A DNA stretch of 64,000 nt from Azoarcus sp. (GCA_031289095.1 JAITQD010000121.1:1-64000), one strand, 5' to 3'; positions 9,241-18,712 are shown, counted from the stretch's first letter. The notes: a model not told the origin generated them from the sequence alone. Program-made: numbers and translations.

Positions 9241-10356
9241 TTATACCAGCGCCTTGCCATGGCGCACGAAAGGCATTTTGACTGTGCGTGCGAGCAGGCG
9301 CTTACCACGGATTTCGACTTCGACGGTTTCGCCCGGCGCGGCGTGCAGGGGCAGGCGGGCGAAGGCGATGGATTTTTCCAGTGTCGGCGAAAAGCTGCCA
9401 CTGGTGGTTTCCCCTGTGCCTGCGGCGGCGAAAACCGGCATGTGGGCGCGCAGCACGCCGCGTTCTTCGAGAATGAGGCCAAGCAGGCAATGCCGGGCGG
9501 GATGGGCGTTGAGCGCGGCGCGACCGCTGAATATGCGCCCGGCGTCGCTGAAATCGACCGTCCATGCCAGGCCAGCGTCGAGTGGCGACACCGCTTCGTC
9601 CATGTCCTGTCCGTAAAGGTTCATCCCGGCTTCGAGGCGCAGGGTGTCGCGCGCGCCGAGGCCGCAGGGCTTCACCCCGGCGGCGGTCAGCATCCGCCAG
9701 ACTTCGGACGCGCGCGCGGCGGGCAGGGTCAGCTCGAAGCCCTCTTCGCCGGTGTAGCCGGTGCGGGCGATGAAAACGTCGCCGATTTTCGCGCCGGAAA
9801 ACGGGGCGAGCGTTTCGCTGCCGCTTTTCAGATCCGGCAGCGCCTGCCAGGTTCGAGCCTGGGCTTTGGGGCCTTGCACCGCGATCATGGCGAGGTCGCG
9901 CCGCTCAAGCAGGCTCGCGTTGAGGCCTCTTTCGGCGATGTGGCGGCGCATCCAGGCTACGTCCTTGGCAGCGGTGCCCGCGTTGACGACGATGCGGTAA
10001 TGGGCGTCGTCGAAACGGTAGACGATGAGATCGTCGATAACGCCGCCGTCGTCGCGCAGCATGCAGGAATAGAGCGCTTTGCCGGGGACGCCGCTGCGGG
10101 CAAGGCGGGCGACGTCGTTGGCGAGCAGGACGCGCAGCCAGGCGGTGGCGTCGAACCCTTCCAGGTCGAGCGCGAGCATGTGCGAGACGTCGAACATGCC
10201 GGCGTCGCGCCGCACGGCGTGGTGTTCCTCTATTTGGGAGCCGTAGTTGACCGGCATGCTCCAGCCGGCAAAATCGACCATGCGCGCACCGGCGGCAAGG
10301 TGTTCTGCATACAGCGGGGTGCGCAGGGAAGGGGTGGAGGAGGCGGGATCGCTCAT
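9241..10356 (-). CDS. gcvT: Aminomethyltransferase, glycine cleavage T protein
   Basis: The T protein transfers the methylene group from the GcvH lipoyl arm to tetrahydrofolate and releases ammonia. The protein has 371 residues, normal for GcvT. It shows the N-terminal motif [27 protein letters not shown] around 90, the conserved [12 protein letters not shown], and an [13 protein letters not shown] stretch in the C-terminal half. The ATG at 10354-10356 gives the family N terminus. It is the first gene of the gcvTHP operon, and its leader carries a tandem glycine riboswitch with a terminator-like hairpin. Confidence 0.96.
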   Translation of the reverse strand: MSDPASSTPSLRTPLYAEHLAAGARMVDFAGWSMPVNYGSQIEEHHAVRRDAGMFDVSHMLALDLEGFDATAWLRVLLANDVARLARSGVPGKALYSCMLRDDGGVIDDLIVYRFDDAHYRIVVNAGTAAKDVAWMRRHIAERGLNASLLERRDLAMIAVQGPKAQARTWQALPDLKSGSETLAPFSGAKIGDVFIARTGYTGEEGFELTLPAARASEVWRMLTAAGVKPCGLGARDTLRLEAGMNLYGQDMDEAVSPLDAGLAWTVDFSDAGRIFSGRAALNAHPARHCLLGLILEERGVLRAHMPVFAAAGTGETTSGSFSPTLEKSIAFARLPLHAAPGETVEVEIRGKRLLARTVKMPFVRHGKALV

Positions 10357-10387
10357 GGTGGTGTCGTGACCAGGGTTGCGTTGTCGG

Positions 10388-10410
10388 AAAAAGGCGAGAC
10401 TTTCCGCCTT
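10388..10410 (-). terminator. Intrinsic terminator of the glycine riboswitch expression platform
   Basis: On the minus strand AAGGCG (10410-10405) can pair with CGCCTT (10396-10391), followed directly by a U-run. It lies between the second aptamer and gcvT. This fits control by transcription attenuation, in which glycine binding is expected to favour readthrough. Confidence 0.6.
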
Positions 10411-10612
10411 GCCCCTTCTGTCCCTTGTACCTGAGAGATTCCAGCCGTCCTTGTGACCGGCTTGCCCCTTCGGTGGAGCCGCGACGCGGGCTGTGCCGCG
10501 TCCGTCTCGCTCTCCAGAATTGTCCTGCGTGTGCGGTCCTTTTGCCTGAGCGGTTCCGGGAGTTGCGCCTTCGGCGGCCATTTCAGCGTAGGAAACGGCC
10601 CTCTCCCGCACA
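10411..10612 (-). promoter_or_regulatory. Tandem glycine riboswitch (two aptamers)
   Basis: The leader of gcvT contains two consecutive glycine aptamer signatures on the minus strand. Aptamer 1 (about 10529-10612) has GCGGGAGAG, the GCCGAAGG core and CGCTCAGGCAAAAGGACCGC. Aptamer 2 (about 10411-10518) has TCTGGAGAG, CCACCGAAGGGGCAA and TCTCTCAGGTACAAGGGACAGA. These are the conserved P1/P3 junction sequences of the gcvT riboswitch class. The distance between the aptamers is about ten bases, as usual for the tandem form. It senses glycine and controls gcvT-gcvH-gcvP. Confidence 0.95.
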
Positions 10613-10621
10613 TCGTGGCGA

Positions 10622-10650
10622 CGATAGCACCGTCGCCAACGTTGCCGCAA
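10622..10650 (-). promoter_or_regulatory. Candidate sigma70 promoter for the gcv operon
   Basis: On the minus strand TTGCGG (10650-10645) and CTATCG (10627-10622) are separated by 17 bases. Transcription from here would start just before aptamer 1. The -35 match is good and the -10 match weak, so position is the main support. Confidence 0.4.
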
Positions 10651-10739
10651 GCGTTGGCGGGCGGGATGCGCTAAACTCGCGCCCTTTACATGGCGACGAT
10701 CATTCGTCGCTGCGGCTATATTTCACTCCGGAAACCGAG

Positions 10740-12641
10740 ATGTTTGATGCCATTCGCGACAACAAACGGATTGCCCAGGTCATTCTGGCCATCCTCATCG
10801 TGCCTTTTGCCGTTTTTGGACTTGAACGCTATTTTGCCGATGCTCCTGGCGGCGTGACGGTTGCCGAAGTCGGCGGCACGCCCATCCATCAGACCGAGTT
10901 CGACCGGGCGCTGAACGAGGAGCAGGATCGCTTGCGGGAAGCCCTCGGCGAGCGCGCGACCAGGAGCCTGCTCGCTTCCGAAGAATTGCGGCAGGCGGCG
11001 CTCGACAAATTGGTGTTCAGGCGGTTGCTGGCCTTGTATGCCGATGATATGCGTCTGACGGTGAGCGCCGGGCAATTGCAGCAGGCGATTACCCGGATTG
11101 AGGTTCTTCAGGAGAACGGCCAGTTTTCACCGGCACTCTATCAAGCGCTGCTGCGGCAGCAGGGCATGAACGCCGCAACCTTTGAAGCCATGTTCGCGCT
11201 GGATCTGCGCATTCAGCAGCTGATGGGTTCGATCGCCGGGACGACCCTGATTGCCGGGGACTCCGCACACCGCTTGCTCGCCGCCCAGATCGAGGAGCGG
11301 GTGGTGCGCGAGATGCGTTTCCCGATTGCGCCGTACCTGGCCAAAATCAGGATCGACGACGACGCGATCCAGAAGTACTACGACGGCAACCTGGCGCGTT
11401 TCGAGCAGCCGGAGCGGATCAAGGCCGAATACCTGGTGTTCGATGACGCGGCCCTGCAAGCCCGGATCGAGGTTGCCGCCGCCGACGTCCAGAAGGCCTA
11501 CGAAGGCAAAGATTACGTGCAGCCCGAGGAACGCCAGGTGCGCCATATTCTGATCGAGGTCGCGCCCGACGCGGACGAGGCCGCAGTGGCCGAGGCCAGG
11601 GGCAGGGTTGACGGAATCGCCGCCGCCTTGCGCAAGAATCCTCGTCTTTTCCCTCAGCTTGCGCAGGAAAAGTCACAGGATCTGGGAACGAAAGACAACG
11701 GTGGCGATCTTGGCTTCATCGTGCGTGGTCAGCAGGAGGCGGAATTCGACGGTGCTGCTTTCGCGCTGAAGCTGAACGAGATCGGCGGCCCGGTGCGTAC
11801 CGGCTACGGTTTCCATCTCATCCAGGTGACGGGCATTCATCCGGGTGGGGAAAAACGCCCGCTCGCCGAGGTACGCGACGAAATCGTCGCCGAGTTGCGC
11901 AAGCAAGCGGCGGTGCAAAGGTTCGCCGAGGATGCCGACAAATTTTCCGAAATGGTCTTCAATCAAAGTCCTGACAGCCTGAAGCCGGTGGCCGAAGCGT
12001 TTGGTCTCGAAATCCGTCATACCGGCTGGATCGACCGCGGCTCCGAGAGCGCCGGTGAGATCAACAGTGAAAACCTGGTTGCCGACCTTTTCGCGGACGA
12101 TGCTGTCAACCAGCATCACAACACCCGGGCGCTCGAAGTCGGCCCCAATATGCTTGTGGCGGCGCGAGTGCTTGAGCACGAAGCGGCGCGGCGCGTGCCG
12201 CTCGAAGAAGTGCGCGGCCAGATCGAAGCCCTGTTGCGGCGCGAGGAAGCCTTGCGCCAGGCGCGGGAAAAGGGGGGCGCGGCCTTGGCCGGGTTGGAGA
12301 AGGGCGAGGCGGTCGCCAGCGACTGGAGCGAGGCTCACACTTTTCAGCGTGGCGGCGGTAGTCAGGCGGCGCTGCCGCCCGAGGCCGCGCGCGTCGTGTT
12401 CGCGGCGCCAGTGGCGAAATTGCCGGCCTGGACGGGGGTCGAACTGCCCGACGATGCGTACGTGATCTACCAGATCGACGCGGTGGAGCATCCGGCGATC
12501 AAGGACGACGATCCGCGCATGGGCGATTTGAAGCGCCATTACGAACGCCTGCTGGCGCAGCACGATTTCGATGCTTTCCTTGCCGTCTTGCGCACGCGCT
12601 ACAAAGTCGAAACCAAACTGCCGCCGCGCCAGGTGGAGTGA
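10740..12641 (+). CDS. ppiD: Periplasmic folding chaperone / peptidyl-prolyl isomerase PpiD
   Basis: A SurA/PpiD-type protein of 633 residues, anchored in the inner membrane by one segment at about 15-33, with the rest in the periplasm. The order is an N-terminal SurA-like chaperone region (about 35-220), one parvulin rotamase domain (about 260-365, with RHILIEV at its start and GYGFHLIQVTGI at its end) and a C-terminal helical region. It helps newly exported proteins leave the Sec translocon. The start at 10740 (MFDAIRDNKRIAQVIL) is the family N terminus; the open frame extends upstream through the riboswitch region, which is not coding. It is transcribed divergently from the gcv operon and converges with fabI. 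Confidence 0.93.
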   Translation: MFDAIRDNKRIAQVILAILIVPFAVFGLERYFADAPGGVTVAEVGGTPIHQTEFDRALNEEQDRLREALGERATRSLLASEELRQAALDKLVFRRLLALYADDMRLTVSAGQLQQAITRIEVLQENGQFSPALYQALLRQQGMNAATFEAMFALDLRIQQLMGSIAGTTLIAGDSAHRLLAAQIEERVVREMRFPIAPYLAKIRIDDDAIQKYYDGNLARFEQPERIKAEYLVFDDAALQARIEVAAADVQKAYEGKDYVQPEERQVRHILIEVAPDADEAAVAEARGRVDGIAAALRKNPRLFPQLAQEKSQDLGTKDNGGDLGFIVRGQQEAEFDGAAFALKLNEIGGPVRTGYGFHLIQVTGIHPGGEKRPLAEVRDEIVAELRKQAAVQRFAEDADKFSEMVFNQSPDSLKPVAEAFGLEIRHTGWIDRGSESAGEINSENLVADLFADDAVNQHHNTRALEVGPNMLVAARVLEHEAARRVPLEEVRGQIEALLRREEALRQAREKGGAALAGLEKGEAVASDWSEAHTFQRGGGSQAALPPEAARVVFAAPVAKLPAWTGVELPDDAYVIYQIDAVEHPAIKDDDPRMGDLKRHYERLLAQHDFDAFLAVLRTRYKVETKLPPRQVE

Positions 12642-12705
12642 GCGCCGGGTTTCTCCGCCATACTGCGCGCACAGCCGCAGCAGCGTTCGCCAGAGGGCGG
12701 CGGGT

Positions 12706-12723
12706 GCGCTTTTTCAAAAGCGC
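12706..12723. terminator. Candidate bidirectional terminator between ppiD and fabI
   Basis: GCGCTTTT and AAAAGCGC form a perfect inverted repeat separated by two bases, with T-rich and A-rich cores. It lies in the 117-base gap between two convergent genes. The two-base loop is too short for an ideal hairpin, so several core pairs would have to open. Confidence 0.4.
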
Positions 12724-12758
12724 GCTCCGTCACCTTTGCGGGAGACCGGGTAGCGGCT

Positions 12759-13556
12759 TCAGAGCGGCAGGGAGTTGCCGTTGCCGAGAGCCGTGGTGTT
12801 GAACCCGGCGTCGACGTACAAGATTTCGCCTGTGATGCCGCTTGCCAGATCCGAACAGATGAAGGCTGCGGTGTTGCCTACTTCGTCGATGGTGACGTTG
12901 CGCCGCAAAGGGGCGTTGTGCTCGTTGAACGACAGCAGCTTGTTGAAACTGCCGATTCCCGCTGCCGCCACAGTCTTGATCGGCCCGGCGGAAATGGCGT
13001 TGACGCGGGTGCCCTCCGGGCCGAGGCAGGAGGCGAGGTAACGCACCGACGCTTCGAGGCTGGCTTTCGCCAGCCCCATCAGGTTGTAGTTGGGCATGGT
13101 GCGCACCGCGCCCAGATAGGTCAGGGTGAGCAAACTGCCATTGCGGCCCCGCATCAGCGGGCGGGCGGCCTTGGCGAGCGCGGGAAAAGAATAGACGCTG
13201 ACTTCGAGCGCGGTGCGGAACGCCTCGCGCGAGAAACCTTCGAGAAAGTCGCCATCGAGCGCTTCGTTCGGCGCATAGGCGATCGAATGCACCAGACCGT
13301 CGAAACCGTCCCATTGCTCACCGAGATTGGCGAAAAGCGCCTCGATTTGCTGATCGTCCTGAACGTCGAGAGGGAAAAGCAGCGCACTCCCGAACTCGGC
13401 CGCCATCTTTTCGACCCGGTCATGGAAGCGTTCGTTCTGGTAAGTGAAAGCAAGCTGCGCACCTTCGCGGTGCATGGCCTTGGCAATGCCGTAGGCGATC
13501 GAGCGGTTGCTTAGCACTCCAGTGATCAGAATGCGCTTGCCGACAAGAAAACCCAT
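12759..13556 (-). CDS. fabI: Enoyl-[acyl-carrier-protein] reductase (NADH)
   Basis: FabI catalyses the last reduction of each fatty-acid elongation cycle. The protein has 265 residues, as usual for the family. The nucleotide-binding start [18 protein letters not shown] and the catalytic residues Y147, Y157 and K164 ([14 protein letters not shown]) match the FabI pattern Y-x6-K rather than that of ordinary short-chain dehydrogenases. The ATG at 13554-13556 is chosen because it has AGGAG about ten bases upstream and gives the family N terminus [10 protein letters not shown]. The gene converges with ppiD and is divergent from the ABC importer operon. Confidence 0.96.
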   Translation of the reverse strand: MGFLVGKRILITGVLSNRSIAYGIAKAMHREGAQLAFTYQNERFHDRVEKMAAEFGSALLFPLDVQDDQQIEALFANLGEQWDGFDGLVHSIAYAPNEALDGDFLEGFSREAFRTALEVSVYSFPALAKAARPLMRGRNGSLLTLTYLGAVRTMPNYNLMGLAKASLEASVRYLASCLGPEGTRVNAISAGPIKTVAAAGIGSFNKLLSFNEHNAPLRRNVTIDEVGNTAAFICSDLASGITGEILYVDAGFNTTALGNGNSLPL

Positions 13557-13591
13557 GGGTCGATAACTCCTGGTGGCGGGAGAAAGGCGCA

Positions 13592-13620
13592 ATTATAGCC
13601 AAAACCACGCTGCGATAGCC
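13592..13620 (-). promoter_or_regulatory. Candidate fabI promoter
   Basis: A perfect TATAAT lies on the minus strand at 13597-13592, about 36 bases before the fabI start. The -35 position (GGCTAT, 17 bases upstream) is poor. Confidence 0.4.
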
Positions 13621-13875
13621 CGTATTTGCAGTATTGCCGCTTCCTGGCCGCGCGTTCCCGTGAAATTCGGTTGTTGGCGGAATGTGCCGTAATGGCGCGG
13701 CGATGGCAATCGTTTCCCGGAGGTGTTTCTGCGGGTGGAAGCGGGTTGGCGTTTTCAGGAGAACAAGGGCTGTGTTCCGTGCGGATGGCCCGGCGTTCCT
13801 TCTCCGTTCCGGGAATCATGGCGCGGAAATGTTGCGGCCATGGACAGCGCACGATTCCGACGAAAACCTGCCAGA

Positions 13876-16131
13876 ATGGCGCCCGTGTTGATCAAGCGCC
13901 TTCGTTGCTTTTTTGTTGCCCGCCCTTTTGTCCGCGTCCGCTTCCTGGTGCGCGCGGGATTGGCGCTCGCGCTCGCCGCCTGCGGCCCGCTGCCCAACGA
14001 TCCCCACCCATCGGGCGAGCGTGGTCAGAACATTCTGTACAGCGCCTTCATGGAGCGCCCCAAGCACCTTGACCCGGTGCAGTCGTTTTCCGAGGACGAA
14101 GCCACTTTTCTCTACCAGATTGTCGAACCGCCCTTGCAGTATCACTACCTGAAGCGGCCCTACGCACTCGAACCCGCCGTGGCTGCGGCAATGCCGCGCG
14201 TGCGCTATTTTGCGGCGAACGGGCGTGAATTGGCGGACGCCTCCGACCCCGCGCAAGTGGCGCGCAGCGTGATCGACATCCAGATTCGCCCCGGCGTGCG
14301 CTATCAGCCCCATCCGGCGTTTGCCCGCGATGAACGCGGCGAGCCGAGGTATTTCGCCCTCACCGAGGCCGATCTGGCCGATATTCGCAGTCCGATGGAC
14401 TTTGCCCAACAGAATAGCCGCGAGCTGGTCGCCAGCGATTTCGTCTACCAGATCAAGCGTCTCGCCCATCCTCGTCTGCATTCGCCGATTCTCGAACTGA
14501 TGGCCGAGTACCTGCCGGGCCTCAAGACCCTGCACAGCACATTGAGCGCGGAGGCGGAGGCGCATCCGGACGCCTGGCTCGACCTCGACGCCTTTCCGCT
14601 TGATGGCGTTGAAGTGATCGACCGTTACACTTACCGGATCACCCTCAAGGGTTTGTACCCGCAATTCCTGTACTGGTTGTCGATGCCGTTCTTTGCGCCG
14701 ATTCCGCCCGAGGTCGACCGGTTTTTCTCCCAGCCGGGCATGGCGTCGCGCAATTTGACCCTGGATAGCTGGCCGATGGGCACGGGGCCTTACATGCTGG
14801 CGGAAAATAATCCCAATGCCCGCATGGTGCTGGCTCGCAACCCCAACTACCGCCACGACACTTACCCCTGCGAGGGCGGCAGTCCGGAGGATGTCGAAGC
14901 GGGACTGCTCGCCGACTGCGGCAAGACGCTGCCTTTCATCGACAAAGTGGTGTTTTCGCGCGAGCGCGAGGCGATTCCGTACTGGAACAAGTTTCTGCAA
15001 GGCTATTACGACGCAGCGGGCATTTCGTCCGACAACTTCGACCAAGCGGTGAATATGGGCAACCAGGGCGAAGTGACGCTTTCCGAGGACATGGCCGCGC
15101 GCGGCATCCGTCTGATGACTTCGGTGTCGCCGTCGGTTTTCTATCTGGGGTTCAACATGCGTGACCCGTTGGTCGGCGGCGCCGCCTCCGACGCCGCCGG
15201 GCGGGAGCGCGCGCGTCTGCTGCGGCAGGCGATTTCGGTGGCCCTTGATGTGGAAGAGCACATCTCGATTTTTCTCAACGGGCGCGGCGCGCCAGCGATG
15301 CAGCCGATTCCGCCGGGAATTTTCGGGGCGCGCGAAGGCGAGGCCGGCATCAACCCGGTGGTCTACACCTGGCAGGACGGCAGACCGCATCGGCGCGGCG
15401 TCGAAGCGGCCAAAAAGCTGCTGGCCGAGGCGGGCTGGCCCGACGGGCGCAACGCACGCACTGGCGAGGCGCTTATCGTCAACTTCGACACCACCGCCAG
15501 CGGCATGGGCGACAAGGCGGTCGTCGACTGGCTGGCGAAGCAATTTCGCGCGCTTGGGGTGCAGTTTGTGGTGCGAGCAACCGATTGGAATCGCTTTCAG
15601 GACAAGCTCATCCAGGGCAGCGCCCAGATCTTTTTCATGGGCTGGAACGCCGATTACCCCGATCCCGAGAACCTGCTCTTTCTGCTCTACGGCCCACAGG
15701 GCAAGGCGGGAAGCCAGGGCAACAATTCGGCCAATTACGCCAATGCCGAGTATGACCGCCTGTTCGAGCGCATGAAGGTGATGCCCGACGGCCCCGCGCG
15801 GCGGGCCGTCATCGACCGCATGGTGGACATTCTGCGTCATGACGCGCCGTGGGTGTTCTGGCATTACCCAAAGGCGTATTCGCTCCAGCATGGCTGGATC
15901 AGGAACCGCAAGCCGGGCGACATCGTGCGCAACGGCCTCAAGTACCAGCGTCTCGATGTGGACGCGCGCGAAACCGCCCGCGTGCGCTGGAACCAGCCCG
16001 TGCGCTGGCCGCTGGTGCTCGTGGCGCTGTTGCTGGTGGCGTTCGCCGCGCCAGCGGTGCGGTTCTGGCGGCGGCGCGAGCGCGCCGCCGCACACCCGAG
16101 CCCGAACCCGGACAGGAAGGAGACCGCCTGA
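13876..16131 (+). CDS. Peptide-type ABC transporter substrate-binding lipoprotein (SBP family 5, YejA/OppA-like)
   Basis: A binding protein of about 751 residues for an oligopeptide-type importer. A lipoprotein signal ends in LALAAC, so the protein is probably tethered to the membrane in the periplasm. The family 5 fold is supported by ERPKHLDPVQSF near the N terminus, LDSWPMGTGPYML, and an MGWNADYPDPENLL-like motif in the last third. Oddly, the C terminus carries a hydrophobic segment (about 708-726) followed by RRRERAAAH, which would be a second membrane anchor; most binding proteins lack one. The start is uncertain: the frame is open back to 13723, and the ATG at 13876 is chosen as it lies just before the signal peptide. 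It ends in a TGATG overlap with the permease gene. Confidence 0.85.
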   Translation: MAPVLIKRLRCFFVARPFVRVRFLVRAGLALALAACGPLPNDPHPSGERGQNILYSAFMERPKHLDPVQSFSEDEATFLYQIVEPPLQYHYLKRPYALEPAVAAAMPRVRYFAANGRELADASDPAQVARSVIDIQIRPGVRYQPHPAFARDERGEPRYFALTEADLADIRSPMDFAQQNSRELVASDFVYQIKRLAHPRLHSPILELMAEYLPGLKTLHSTLSAEAEAHPDAWLDLDAFPLDGVEVIDRYTYRITLKGLYPQFLYWLSMPFFAPIPPEVDRFFSQPGMASRNLTLDSWPMGTGPYMLAENNPNARMVLARNPNYRHDTYPCEGGSPEDVEAGLLADCGKTLPFIDKVVFSREREAIPYWNKFLQGYYDAAGISSDNFDQAVNMGNQGEVTLSEDMAARGIRLMTSVSPSVFYLGFNMRDPLVGGAASDAAGRERARLLRQAISVALDVEEHISIFLNGRGAPAMQPIPPGIFGAREGEAGINPVVYTWQDGRPHRRGVEAAKKLLAEAGWPDGRNARTGEALIVNFDTTASGMGDKAVVDWLAKQFRALGVQFVVRATDWNRFQDKLIQGSAQIFFMGWNADYPDPENLLFLLYGPQGKAGSQGNNSANYANAEYDRLFERMKVMPDGPARRAVIDRMVDILRHDAPWVFWHYPKAYSLQHGWIRNRKPGDIVRNGLKYQRLDVDARETARVRWNQPVRWPLVLVALLLVAFAAPAVRFWRRRERAAAHPSPNPDRKETA

Positions 16132-17108
16132 TGCTGGCCTACATCGTGCGGCGGCTGCTGTACGCGGTGCCGATCCTGTTCGGCGTGAACCTGTTTACCT
16201 TCGTGCTGTTCTTCGGGGTCAATTCACCCGACGACATCGCGCGCATGCAGCTTGGGGCGAAATACGCTGGCGCGGAAGCCATTACGCGCTGGAAAACCGA
16301 GCGTGGCTACGACAAGCCGATGTTTTTCAACCCGGCGCGCGCCGGTACGGCAAAGCTCACCGACACCCTGTTCGTCGATAAATCGCTGCGCATGTTCACC
16401 TTCGAGTTCGGCAGCGCCGACGACGGGCACAACATCGCGCGCGAGATACGGAGCCGCATGGGGCCGTCGCTCGCCGTCGCCCTGCCAACGTTCGCGCTGG
16501 GCCTGTTCGCCGCCATCACCCTTGCTTTGCTGCTGGTGTTTTTTCGCGCCACCGCGCTCGATTTCTGGGGGGTGGTGGCCTGCGTGGTGATGATGTCGGT
16601 TTCCAGCATGTTCTACATCATCGGCGGGCAATGGCTGGTGTCGAAAGTGTGGGCGCTGGTGCCGATCTCGGGCTATGCCGGCGGGCTGGACATGGTGCGC
16701 TTTCTGTGTCTGCCGGTACTGATCGGCGTCGTGGCCGGGCTGGGGTCGAGCGCGCGCTGGTATCGCGCCATCTTTCTGGAAGAAATTTCGCGCGACTATG
16801 TGCGCACTGCGCGCGCCAAGGGGCTTTCGGAGCTGGCCGTGCTGTTCCGGCATGTGCTCAGGAACGCGCTGATTCCCATCCTCACCGGGGTTGTGGTGGT
16901 GATTCCCTTCCTCTTTCTCGGCAGCCTGTTGATGGAATCCTTTTTCGCCATCCCCGGACTGGGTAGCTACACCATCGACGCCATCCGCAGCCAGGATTTC
17001 GCCGTGGTGCGCTCAATGGTGTTCATCGGTTCGGTGCTCTACATCGTCGGGCTTATGTTGACCGACCTTTCCTACACCGTGGTCGATCCGCGCGTGCGAC
17101 TGGGGTGA
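16131..17108 (+). CDS. ABC transporter permease (DppB/YejB-like)
   Basis: An inner-membrane permease of 325 residues. It begins MLAYIVRRLLYAVPILFGVN, the typical DppB-type first helix, and carries the EAA loop EEISRDYVRTARAKGLSELAVLFRH split around 220-245, followed by conserved ALIPILTG. About six membrane segments are visible. Its start codon overlaps the stop of the binding-protein gene (TGATG), so translation is probably coupled. The partner permease follows after four bases. Substrate class (peptide or similar) is inferred from family only. Confidence 0.9.
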   Translation: MLAYIVRRLLYAVPILFGVNLFTFVLFFGVNSPDDIARMQLGAKYAGAEAITRWKTERGYDKPMFFNPARAGTAKLTDTLFVDKSLRMFTFEFGSADDGHNIAREIRSRMGPSLAVALPTFALGLFAAITLALLLVFFRATALDFWGVVACVVMMSVSSMFYIIGGQWLVSKVWALVPISGYAGGLDMVRFLCLPVLIGVVAGLGSSARWYRAIFLEEISRDYVRTARAKGLSELAVLFRHVLRNALIPILTGVVVVIPFLFLGSLLMESFFAIPGLGSYTIDAIRSQDFAVVRSMVFIGSVLYIVGLMLTDLSYTVVDPRVRLG

Positions 17109-17112
17109 CGCG

Positions 17113-18519
17113 ATGAGTCTCCAGCCCGTTCTGTTGCCGACAGATCTGCTCATCTTCGTGCTCGTCCTCGCCGCGGCGGCGCTGGCGTTGCGGGCCAGCC
17201 GACATGCTCCGTCGCGCGAAGCCTGGCGGCGAGTGGGGCGGCGTCCGGTGGCGATGGCGGCGGCCACCGTCCTGCTGGCGTTCGCTGCCGTTGGTTTTCT
17301 CGACAGCCTGCATTACCGGGAGCAATTGCCGCCGGGGCCGGGGGAGGCTGCGGCGAAGCGCCAATATTCGTCCGAAGTCCTGAGCGCGCTCGATGCGCTG
17401 CTTGCGCCTTTGCGTCTGCAAACCGAAAAGACCTATTCCGCCCCTTTCGCGCGCGAACTGTTCCAGCGCGAAGTGGTGGAATTGCCCGGCGGCGGGCAGG
17501 CGCGGACTTATCCCCGTCTTGTTTACGGTGCGCGCCATTTGCTGGCCGGGAGTTCCCTGTTGGCCGATCTGGCGGGGCGGCTGGCGTGGACGCCGTTCGC
17601 GGCGCTGGCCGCGAGCGGGCTGCTGTTGCTGGCGCTTGCCGTGGCGGTGGCGCGTGGCCGCCGCTGCCGTCCGGGCGAAGCCATCCGCCTGATTCTCGCC
17701 GGACGCACGGCGCTGGCATGGCGGGCGGTGCTGATCGTGCTTTTCCTCGTCGCCCTGTTGGCGGCGGCGGGTGTGGCGCTGGCGTCGCACTACCACGTGT
17801 TCGGCACCGACAAGGTGGGACAGGATGTGCTTTACCTGTCGCTCAAGAGCGTGCGCACCGGTCTCGTGATCGGCACTCTGACCACGCTCATCATGCTGCC
17901 CTTCGCGGTGGCGCTCGGCATTGCCGCCGGTTACCTGGGCGGCTGGGTCGACGATGTCGTCCAGTACGTCTACACCGTGCTCAACTCGATTCCCTCGGTG
18001 CTGCTGATCGCCGCCGCCGTGTTGATGATGCAGGTGGCGATCGACACCCATCAGCAATGGTTCGACACCGCCGCGCAGCGTTCGGATGCGCGTCTGCTCG
18101 CCCTGTGCGCGATTCTCGGCATCACCAGTTGGACGGGCCTATGCCGCCTGCTGCGCGGCGAAACCCTCAAGTTGCGCGAACTCGACTACGTGCAGGCGGC
18201 GCGCGCCTTTGGCGCGTCGACCGCGGCCATCCTGCGCCGTCACATCCTGCCCAACGTCATGCACATCGTACTGATCACGGTCGTGCTGGATTTTTCCGGC
18301 CTGGTGCTGGCCGAGGCGGTGCTGTCCTACGTCGGCATCGGTGTCGATCCCACCACGATCAGCTTCGGCACCATGATCAACATGGCGCGCGCCGAACTCG
18401 CGCGCGAGCCGGTGGTGTGGTGGTCGCTGGCCGCCGCCTTCATCTTCATGCTGGTGCTTGTGTTGTCGGCCAACCTGCTCGCGGACGCAGTGCGAGATGC
18501 ATTCGATCCGAGGCAGTGA
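17113..18519 (+). CDS. ABC transporter permease (DppC/YejE-like), with N-terminal extension
   Basis: The second permease of the importer, 468 residues, longer than a typical DppC/YejE (about 300-350). An N-terminal part with three or four membrane segments and a periplasmic stretch (about 70-140) precedes the permease core. The core shows GTDKVGQDVL at about 233-242, GGWVDDVVQYVYTVLNSIPSVL, and the EAA loop LDYVQAARAFGASTAAILRRHILPN. No ATPase gene follows: the next genes are a toxin remnant and the ribosomal spc operon. The importer would need an ATPase encoded elsewhere, or the operon has lost it. Confidence 0.88.
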   Translation: MSLQPVLLPTDLLIFVLVLAAAALALRASRHAPSREAWRRVGRRPVAMAAATVLLAFAAVGFLDSLHYREQLPPGPGEAAAKRQYSSEVLSALDALLAPLRLQTEKTYSAPFARELFQREVVELPGGGQARTYPRLVYGARHLLAGSSLLADLAGRLAWTPFAALAASGLLLLALAVAVARGRRCRPGEAIRLILAGRTALAWRAVLIVLFLVALLAAAGVALASHYHVFGTDKVGQDVLYLSLKSVRTGLVIGTLTTLIMLPFAVALGIAAGYLGGWVDDVVQYVYTVLNSIPSVLLIAAAVLMMQVAIDTHQQWFDTAAQRSDARLLALCAILGITSWTGLCRLLRGETLKLRELDYVQAARAFGASTAAILRRHILPNVMHIVLITVVLDFSGLVLAEAVLSYVGIGVDPTTISFGTMINMARAELAREPVVWWSLAAAFIFMLVLVLSANLLADAVRDAFDPRQ

Positions 18520-18636
18520 CAGGGAGACGACAAGGAAACAAAATCCAGACTGACCAGCAAGGTTGGGTTGCTCTCTAAAGTGGACATGCAAAACATCGAG
18601 GCCGCGATCAAGCTGCACTTGGGATTGCCCCGTTGA
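18520..18636 (+). pseudogene. C-terminal remnant of a MazF/PemK-like toxin
   Basis: The plus-strand frame ending at TGA 18634-18636 reads RLTSKVGLLSKVDM, then QNIEAAIKLHLGLPR. This resembles the last helix of MazF/PemK mRNA interferases, which commonly ends in a LS..DM..VE.A...LGL pattern. No RNase core, start codon with a ribosome-binding site, or antitoxin gene is present. It is probably a relic. It lies exactly at the junction between the ABC importer genes and the ribosomal operon, so it may mark a past insertion. The match is short, so the assignment is tentative. Confidence 0.45.
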
Positions 18637-18684
18637 GGGCGAAATGTTTTTTGCGTCCAGCACGGGCGGTGCCGCAAAAAACAC

Positions 18685-18712
18685 TTGCAATCCTCTTTCG
18701 CGCTGCTATACT
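18685..18712 (+). promoter_or_regulatory. Sigma70-type promoter of the spc operon
   Basis: TTGCAA at 18685-18690 and TATACT at 18707-18712 are separated by 16 bases. It lies about 95 bases before rplN, with no gene between. It is probably the main promoter for rplN to rplQ. Confidence 0.7.

Noticed and set aside
13816..16095. 759-codon minus-strand frame antisense to the binding protein
   Set aside because: Arginine- and histidine-rich composition without motifs or a ribosome-binding site.
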